From the IMG/VR virus record IMGVR_UViG_3300049032_000032, positions 1 through 41,875 of that record: a DNA stretch of 41,875 nucleotides. The stretch is one strand, 5' to 3'. Positions within the stretch are counted from its first letter, which is position 1; every line of letters begins with the position of its first letter. Positions 18,951-23,729 of this stretch are shown one piece after another. A model generated the notes under the pieces. It was not told the origin of the DNA. It saw only the letters and a program-made list of their open reading frames with translations, and did not search any database. Origin of the DNA: a virus. Both the position numbers and the translations under genes were made by a program.

Positions 18951-19195
18951 TCAGTGACGAAGCAGTAGAAGCAGCGGCGCGTGCTCAGTTCGAGAAATGG
19001 CACCCCGAAAAGAAATGGGACGATAGGCCTGACATTCAGAGGATCTTCCGGCGAGATGCGCTGGTCTCCCTTGAGGCGGCGGCACCGTACATCGCCGCTC
19101 AGGTTTGGGACGAGGCAGCCGCCAGCATCATCGACGAACACGGCAACCCCATCCAACCAACCAACATCAACAACCCGTATAGGAGCCAGGCATGA
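18947..19195 (+). CDS. ISDEAVEAA-family small protein (lysogeny-strand copy)
   Basis: An 82-residue protein (MISDEAVEAAARAQFEKWHP, then SLEAAAPYIAAQVWDEA, ending NNPYRSQA). ATG at 18947 overlaps the RHH stop; a longer in-frame reading from 18839 would cover the RHH gene. The linker between the two conserved halves is 19 residues longer than in the 17970 copy. The 3' end is the second junction repeat. Confidence 0.75.
   Translation: MISDEAVEAAARAQFEKWHPEKKWDDRPDIQRIFRRDALVSLEAAAPYIAAQVWDEAAASIIDEHGNPIQPTNINNPYRSQA
19172..19195 (+). repeat. Junction repeat copy 2
   Basis: AACCCGTATAGGAGCCAGGC followed by ATGA; the only copy giving an ATG start to the next gene. Confidence 0.9.
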
Positions 19196-19341
19196 GCGCT
19201 GTAGCGAAGTGCAACGAGCCGATGCGGACCCAGAACGGCAACACGTACAAATGCACCAAGCCGTTAGGGCATAGGGGCCAGCACGTAGACAGCCGCCACC
19301 CAATCAGACGATGGACCAACCCGTATAGGAGCCAGGCGTGA
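19192..19341 (+). CDS. 49-aa Cys/His protein
   Basis: A 49-residue protein (MSAVAKCNEPMRTQNGNTYK, then CTKPLGHRGQHVDSRHP, ending NPYRSQA). The C-N-E-P...Y-x-C-x3-LGHxGxH pattern fits a compact zinc knuckle seen in small phage proteins. Start and stop both fall in junction repeats, so it looks like a cassette inserted between two identical boundaries. Confidence 0.65.
   Translation: MSAVAKCNEPMRTQNGNTYKCTKPLGHRGQHVDSRHPIRRWTNPYRSQA
19318..19341 (+). repeat. Junction repeat copy 3
   Basis: AACCCGTATAGGAGCCAGGC followed by GTGA, giving the GTG start of the 87-aa gene. Confidence 0.9.
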
Positions 19342-19601
19342 ATGAGATAAGGCGGCAGTGCAAGGACATCCTGGATGGCCCATTGCTTGGACTCATCGCC
19401 CGCAAGCAGCGCGAGAAGGGCATGTGGGTAAACACGTGGGACTTCGAGCCGCCATACTCCGAACTGCCTGACAATCTGTTCCGAGCCAAGATGGGACAAC
19501 TCATGAAGCGCGGGCTGATCGACGGGTGCAACTGCGGATGCCGAGGCGACTACGAGTTGACCGACAAGGGCAGAGAGTTCCTAGCTAACGCGACGGCCTA
19601 A
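19338..19601 (+). CDS. Winged-helix-like small protein
   Basis: An 87-residue protein (MNEIRRQCKDILDGPLLGLI, then PDNLFRAKMGQLMKRGLIDG, then CNCGCRGDYELTDKGREFL). The LxxRGLI-C-x-CGCRGDYELTxKGxEF core is a winged helix with a wing strand of the 'y.LT.kG' type and a CxCxC turn. It resembles small DNA-binding proteins of actinophages. GTG start from junction repeat 3. A terminator follows the stop. Confidence 0.7.
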   Translation: MNEIRRQCKDILDGPLLGLIARKQREKGMWVNTWDFEPPYSELPDNLFRAKMGQLMKRGLIDGCNCGCRGDYELTDKGREFLANATA

Positions 19602-19605
19602 TGAA

Positions 19606-19636
19606 GGCCCTTCACCTGTCCGGGTGGGGGCTTTTT
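19606..19636 (+). terminator. Intrinsic terminator
   Basis: GCCC-TT-CACC-TGTCC-GGTG-GG-GGC followed by TTTTT, directly after the 87-aa gene. Confidence 0.75.
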
Positions 19637-19683
19637 GGTGGGTGCGACCATACGTAGTCGCCTCGGGCTATGGACTCTTCACC

Positions 19684-19707
19684 AACCCGTATAGGAGCCA
19701 GGCGTGA
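19684..19707 (+). repeat. Junction repeat copy 4
   Basis: AACCCGTATAGGAGCCAGGC followed by GTGA. The upstream frame that would end in NPYRSQA is only 21 codons (GTG 19642), starting inside the tail of the preceding terminator, so the repeat here seems to have been acquired together with its gene. Confidence 0.9.
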
Positions 19708-19901
19708 GGATCTACCAGCCCGTTGATGGCCCTGACCGTCTGCCGCAAGCGATGATCGAGGGCTCGACGGAATACGACTGGGCTGAACTGCCTGAGTACC
19801 TGAAGGAAATCATGCGCCAAGCCGCAAGAGATTTCACGAGATGGGCCGAGACGGAAGCGAAGCCGATCCAAGGGGAACTCGCCAACGAACTGAACGAGTA
19901 G
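19704..19901 (+). CDS. Small acidic hypothetical protein
   Basis: A 65-residue protein (MRIYQPVDGPDRLPQAMIEG, then TEYDWAELPEYLKEIMRQAA). Mostly helical, with an acidic C-terminal half. GTG at 19704 and its SD come from junction repeat 4. A terminator follows at 19911. No family recognised. Confidence 0.65.
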   Translation: MRIYQPVDGPDRLPQAMIEGSTEYDWAELPEYLKEIMRQAARDFTRWAETEAKPIQGELANELNE

Positions 19902-19910
19902 CGACAGCAT

Positions 19911-19937
19911 GGCCCTCACCTTCGGGTGGGGGCCTTT
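19911..19937 (+). terminator. Intrinsic terminator ending the lysogeny operon
   Basis: GGCCC-T-CACC-TTC-GGGTG-GGGGCC followed by TTTT, 10 nt after the stop at 19901. Confidence 0.8.
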
Positions 19938-20245
19938 TGCGTGGGGGGTGACTGTTGGTTAATCTTGTGAGTTTGGTGAGGCTTTCACCGTTGTCGAGGT
20001 GTTGGCGGCGACAACGGATCCCGATAAACGTAGACAATCGTACGCATTCGTATGGACTCTAAACCCTTGATTTCTAGGGGTTTTCCGCTTGTTCTCAAGG
20101 GTGCGTAAGGAATTCGAATCTCCCTTAACTCCACTAGAATAAAGGGATCTAAGCCCGAATGTTGTCGTAGGTAGGGTTTCGGTTGGCGGCGATTCATGGG
20201 ATGATTGAAGTGAAGCAATACTTTCAATCTCCGTGAGGGACAAAT
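19938..20245. other. Candidate attP region upstream of the integrase
   Basis: This 308-bp stretch has no gene. It contains AATTCGAATCTCCC (around 20111-20124), which resembles the T-loop and 3' half of a tRNA or tmRNA gene, followed by TTAACTCCA. Such sequence is a typical attachment core for a tyrosine integrase. Nearby is an inverted pair CCCTTGA/TCAAGGG (about 20065-20101) that could be an arm-type site. The exact core needs the host junction. Confidence 0.4.
20203..20229 (+). promoter_or_regulatory. Inverted repeat in the integrase leader
   Basis: GATTGAA-(13 nt)-TTCAATC just upstream of the integrase SD (GAGGGA). It overlaps a possible -10 (CAATAC, with TTCATG 17 bp upstream), so it could be an operator or an mRNA hairpin controlling integrase expression. 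Confidence 0.5.
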
Positions 20246-21415
20246 ATGGCCTCCATCCGTACCCGCCAACGTAAAGATGGCAGTGAGTACTACACCATCA
20301 CGTGGCGGGAGGATGGTCAGCAGCGGGCGCACTCGTTCGACACGATGCGCGAAGCCGAAACCTGGAAGCGGCTACTCGACGCTAACGGCCAGTCGATGAC
20401 GAAAGCCGTTGACATGTACGAGGCCAGTGAGCACGAGGGCCCGACCGTTGCCGAGGCCATGACGGACCACATCGACCAGCTCGTCGGGACCACGCCGTAC
20501 ACCATCAAGCGTTACCGCAGCGCCGTGCGACTTCACTTCTCCGGGCCCCTCGGTAGAATGAAGATCAAAGCCGTCACCCATGACCACATCATCGAGTGGA
20601 TCAAATGGATGCAGGACCGGGACAAGGGTGCCAAGACGATAGCCCTACAGCACGGTCTACTCTCCGCAACAATGGAGACGGCAGAGCGTAAGGGGATCAT
20701 CGAGAAGAACCCTTGCAGGGGCGTGAGGCTCCCTAAGAAGGCCCGTGTCGGCGCGGATGGGGACGACATTGACCTTGATGACTTCCGCGCCATACGTGAC
20801 CGTACAGAGCCGCACTTCCAGCCCTTCCTAGACTTCCTTGTTGGCACTGGTTGCCGGTTCAGTGAAGCCACGCCGCTACTGGCGTCCGACTTCGCACTGG
20901 AAGCTAACCCGCCGATGGTGTTCATCACGAAGGCGCACAAACTTGGCGGCGATGAGGATCCTGCCCGGTATGTGGGAGAACCAAAGTCAAGGAAGTCGCG
21001 CCGGCGGGTGTCGCTAGCCCCGTCCACAGTCGCGTCCATCCGCCCATTGGTGGAGCAAGCCGCGCAGGATGGCGGGCCCGTGTTCCGAATGAAGGAAGGC
21101 GGAGTCTTTACCAGTCAGTCGTTTTACAATCACAGCTGGGAGCGGGCCAGGCGTGAGGCGGGGCTCGGCATCGGATCCTCCAAGCACGTCACGGTCCACT
21201 CGATTAGACATCTCCATGCGGCGATCATGCTCCACGCAGGCATGAGCCTCTATGAGTTGTCCACGCGCCTCGGGCACACGTCGATTCAGATCACCGCGGA
21301 CCTTTATGCCAGCCTTGTGCCGGACGCCCACTTTAGGGGCGCCCAGCACGCGGCAAAAGCTCTAGGCGGCGTCTCGTTCGGTGATACGGGGATGGAACTC
21401 GACGAGGTCGGCTAG
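20246..21415 (+). CDS. int: Tyrosine recombinase integrase
   Basis: A 389-residue integrase. The N-terminus (MASIRTRQRKDGSEYYTITW) is an arm-binding AP2-like strand domain. A SAM-like core-binding domain spans about 65-165. The catalytic domain has Arg204 in GTGCRFSEA, a Lys near 247-249, HSIRHLHA (His318, Arg321), LGHTS (His344) and the nucleophile Tyr354 in ADLYASL. All RKHRH(Y) residues are visible. It recombines attP with a host attB. The GAGGGA SD precedes the ATG. The 3' end overlaps the convergent HNH gene by 54 bp. Confidence 0.95.
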   Translation: MASIRTRQRKDGSEYYTITWREDGQQRAHSFDTMREAETWKRLLDANGQSMTKAVDMYEASEHEGPTVAEAMTDHIDQLVGTTPYTIKRYRSAVRLHFSGPLGRMKIKAVTHDHIIEWIKWMQDRDKGAKTIALQHGLLSATMETAERKGIIEKNPCRGVRLPKKARVGADGDDIDLDDFRAIRDRTEPHFQPFLDFLVGTGCRFSEATPLLASDFALEANPPMVFITKAHKLGGDEDPARYVGEPKSRKSRRRVSLAPSTVASIRPLVEQAAQDGGPVFRMKEGGVFTSQSFYNHSWERARREAGLGIGSSKHVTVHSIRHLHAAIMLHAGMSLYELSTRLGHTSIQITADLYASLVPDAHFRGAQHAAKALGGVSFGDTGMELDEVG

Positions 21416-21796
21416 CTGCTCCCGTTCCTTCTTACGCGCCCGCAGGATGGATGCCCGGTCTGCGTTGGCTCGCTTACAGAGATCGCACCGGCACTTGTAA
21501 ACCTTCGACGTGTACCTCGAGATGGTCCCATGCTCCGGCTTCGGTCGCTGAGCTAAGGTCTTCTCGAGGTGATGCGCCTTGCAAAGCACCTGGCACTTAG
21601 CCAACTCGGCATCACGGCGGGGGATAGCCCATGACCAAATCCGGTGGGCTACCTTCTGCGTGGGGTCGATGTGGTCAACTTCAAGTTCCTGTGTGGTACC
21701 GCATACGACGCACGATTTGTCGGCCATCCATTCGGCGCGACGCGCGGCGACCCATTCCCTTTTGTATTTGGCCATGTCTGATGTAGCGTTGGTCAT
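21362..21796 (-). CDS. HNH endonuclease with HGT..CRC..C module
   Basis: A 144-residue protein. Residues about 29-80 form the HNH domain (KSCVVCGTTQELEVDHIDPT, then KCQVLCKAHHLEKTLA). It is followed by PEHGTISRYTSKVYKCRCDL then C, the zinc module also found in the 177-aa protein at 9955-10488. AGGAGCCC precedes the ATG. It converges on and overlaps the integrase gene, so expression of one may interfere with the other. Likely a free-standing homing-type nuclease. Confidence 0.8.
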   Translation of the reverse strand: MTNATSDMAKYKREWVAARRAEWMADKSCVVCGTTQELEVDHIDPTQKVAHRIWSWAIPRRDAELAKCQVLCKAHHLEKTLAQRPKPEHGTISRYTSKVYKCRCDLCKRANADRASILRARKKEREQLADLVEFHPRITERDAA

Positions 21797-21872
21797 GTCG
21801 GGCTCCTAGAGAGAGTTCGTCCATAAGCCTCGGGCGCTTGCAGGCGCCGCGAGGTTTGTTTAACCTACCTAC

Positions 21873-21917
21873 AGTACTCGAAAGTACTTAGTTTGTCTCA
21901 GTACTTTTGGGTATGAC
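21873..21917 (+). promoter_or_regulatory. Direct-repeat element and putative rightward promoter
   Basis: AGTACTC-GAA-AGTACTT (21873-21889) followed by TTAGTT as -35, an 18-bp spacer and TATGAC as -10. A second GTACTTTTGGGTA block (21901-21913) matches the inner element of the twin promoters. Transcription would head towards the terminator at 21972. Confidence 0.5.
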
Positions 21918-21971
21918 TGTGCATGGTCTGATACCTGTTAGGATTGTTCCGGCCCCCAGGCCAAAAAGTGA

Positions 21972-22006
21972 CCAGCCCCCTATCTGAGCGGGGCTGGTTT
22001 TCTTTT
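21972..22006 (+). terminator. Intrinsic terminator upstream of the lipoprotein gene
   Basis: CCAGCCCC-(10 nt)-GGGGCTGG followed by TTTTCTTTT. With the promoter-like element at 21873-21917 it would delimit an RNA of roughly 80 nt, either a small RNA or an attenuated leader. Confidence 0.75.
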
Positions 22007-22057
22007 GCCCGGATGGTGTTAATCTGTTTGGACCGTCTAACTCCTGGGGGAATCCAT

Positions 22058-22618
22058 ATGAAGCGTTTGTTGTTGCCTGCTGTTCTTGTTCTTGCGGCTA
22101 CGGGTTGTGCTGCTCAGGCTCCTGCTGCTGAGCCGGCGCCGTCTGAGAGTGTCGTGTCCACGCCGACACCCGCGACCATGAAGCAGGGTACGTACACGTT
22201 TGAGACTGTTGATGGGGCGGCGGGGACGATTGAGATCCCTGGTAAGCCGAACGCCGAGGTTGAAGCGTTGCGGAAGCTCGTGAAGGCCCCCGCTGTGACG
22301 TACCTGACAGCGAGGGTGGACAACCGTAAGGGCACTGAGTACGTCAACATGTACCAGGTCAGTATCTATACCCCGGCTGGTGAGGAGTTGACTTATACGG
22401 GCGCGTCCGAGTTCATCAGCGACATCACCCCGTCGGATGCGCCCTCGGAAACGTACAACAAGTTCATTCATTTGGGGAACAAGCTGAACGACGGCGCCGA
22501 CCCGTTGCAAGTCAAAGAGTTCGTGCTCACCGGACCCGCACTGCCAGCCGAGTTCTCCGGGGTATCCGTCTACCCGACCGGCGGATACAACCCCGTCAAC
22601 GCACTACCCAAACAATAG
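22058..22618 (+). CDS. Predicted lipoprotein of unknown function (lysogenic cargo)
   Basis: A 186-residue protein with a lipoprotein signal peptide: MKRLLLPAVLVLAATGCAAQ, lipobox AATGC with the acylated Cys at 17. A Pro/Ser/Thr linker follows, then a beta-rich domain (TYTFETVDGAAGTIEIPGK, then VDNRKGTEYVNMYQVSIYTP, then EYTGASEF-like strands). It would sit on the outer face of the host membrane. In prophages such proteins often block superinfection, but there is no direct evidence here. ATG at 22058 after CTGGGGG. Strong terminators flank it. Confidence 0.75.
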   Translation: MKRLLLPAVLVLAATGCAAQAPAAEPAPSESVVSTPTPATMKQGTYTFETVDGAAGTIEIPGKPNAEVEALRKLVKAPAVTYLTARVDNRKGTEYVNMYQVSIYTPAGEELTYTGASEFISDITPSDAPSETYNKFIHLGNKLNDGADPLQVKEFVLTGPALPAEFSGVSVYPTGGYNPVNALPKQ

Positions 22619-22630
22619 GCAAACAACAAA

Positions 22631-22667
22631 AACGCCCGTCACCAATGAAGGTGACGGGCGTTTTTCT
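22631..22667 (+). terminator. Strong intrinsic terminator
   Basis: AACGCCCGTCACC-AATGAA-GGTGACGGGCGTT followed by TTTCT. A perfect 13-bp stem that would also work on the minus strand for the 60-aa gene at 22715. Confidence 0.92.
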
Positions 22668-22714
22668 GTTGCGGCACTTAAGGCAACTCAGTTAGTGAAC
22701 AAAACCGGTCGAAA

Positions 22715-22897
22715 CTAGCCGTAAATCAATGGCGCGACGGCGGCTCGGACGGCGGTAATGATGGCATGGATGTGGCCCGAGTACTCGACCTCCACCTCAT
22801 CCCAGTTCCCATAGGCCGCGATGAGTCCGCGTTCTACTGCTTCCCGAACTGCTGGGGGGTCAGTAGCCAATGCGTCTTTTATCTCGCGCTTATCCAT
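22715..22897 (-). CDS. Small hypothetical protein, lone minus-strand gene
   Basis: A 60-residue protein (MDKREIKDALATDPPAVREA, then RGLIAAYGNWDEVEVEY, then IITAVRAAVAPLIYG). The two-helix pattern with a C-terminal AxxAAVAPLI is reminiscent of the DEAVEAA..AAAPYI family. AAGGATG precedes the ATG. A possible promoter (TTGGCA-16-TAAGAC) lies just upstream. It is a one-gene unit facing the shared terminator at 22631. Confidence 0.6.
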   Translation of the reverse strand: MDKREIKDALATDPPAVREAVERGLIAAYGNWDEVEVEYSGHIHAIITAVRAAVAPLIYG

Positions 22898-22964
22898 GGG
22901 TACATCCTTCCGGTCTTATCGGCACGTAGAATGTTGCCAATCACTTCTGTCTTTTGGGGGACTC

Positions 22965-23729
22965 TTGCGCTGTATTCTCACTGCCGTCACGCTTGCTGCC
23001 ACTCTCGCCGTCACGGCTGGTTGCGCGACCGAGCCGCCGCCCGTGTCGGACAGGATCAATCAGGTCTACGCCAGCCAGCAGGCACGGGCAGCGGAGGTGG
23101 GGAAACTGCCAACATCTGCCGCCACTGCGAAGCCGGTCAAGCTACCCAAGAGTGTCCTTGCGCCGGGAACGAAGGCTGTCTTCTTCGGTGATTCTTGGAC
23201 GGGCGGTTACGCTGCCGCACCTAATCGCGGGTTCGCGCACGTCACTGCGGAGATGCTCGGCTGGGAAGCTGACATTCAGGGCCTGAGCGGGACCGGATAC
23301 ATCAGGGCCGAGGACAAGCCGACGTATCCTAAGCGCGCCGCGTCTCTCCCGGCTGATCCCTCTGTGGGTGTCGTCATTGTGCAGGGCGGGTCAAACGACG
23401 AGGGGCAGAACCTCATCGATCTGAAGGCCACGGCGAAGAACACCTACGCCGCTCTCAGAAAGCAGTACCCGAAAGCTGCGCTGGTCGTCCTCGCGCCTGC
23501 ACCATCGACCATGCCAGTGTCGAGCACTCTCATGCGCATTGATGAAGTCCTAGCAGAGGCAGCATCTGAATCGAAAGTCGCGTTCGTGTCACCCATCAAG
23601 GAACAGTGGGTCACGGAGAAGAACGTCGGCACGGTCATTGATGTCGTGAAGGATCTCCACCCAGGCACGGAGGGCCACAAGTATATTGCTGAGCGTCTTG
23701 TGAAGTCCCTCCGCGCACTGGCTGCTTAG
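22965..23729 (+). CDS. SGNH-hydrolase lipoprotein (lysogenic cargo)
   Basis: A 254-residue protein. Its signal peptide (MRCILTAVTLAATLAVTAGC) ends in a lipobox. The SGNH/GDSL domain shows block I FFGDSWTGGY, block II GLSGTGY, block III VQGGSNDEG and block V DLHPGTEGHKY, so the catalytic Ser, Gly, Asn and Asp/His are present. It is a predicted surface esterase or deacetylase. Start is TTG at 22965 with GGGGGA 4 nt upstream. The gene converges with the tail-fibre gene; the two stops share TTAG. Confidence 0.8.
   Translation: MRCILTAVTLAATLAVTAGCATEPPPVSDRINQVYASQQARAAEVGKLPTSAATAKPVKLPKSVLAPGTKAVFFGDSWTGGYAAAPNRGFAHVTAEMLGWEADIQGLSGTGYIRAEDKPTYPKRAASLPADPSVGVVIVQGGSNDEGQNLIDLKATAKNTYAALRKQYPKAALVVLAPAPSTMPVSSTLMRIDEVLAEAASESKVAFVSPIKEQWVTEKNVGTVIDVVKDLHPGTEGHKYIAERLVKSLRALAA

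Noticed and set aside
20060-20101. Intrinsic terminator (AAACCC/GGGTTT hairpin) upstream of int
   Set aside because: The loop is long, the stem is weak, and the better reading is an inverted CCCTTGA/TCAAGGG pair in the attachment region.
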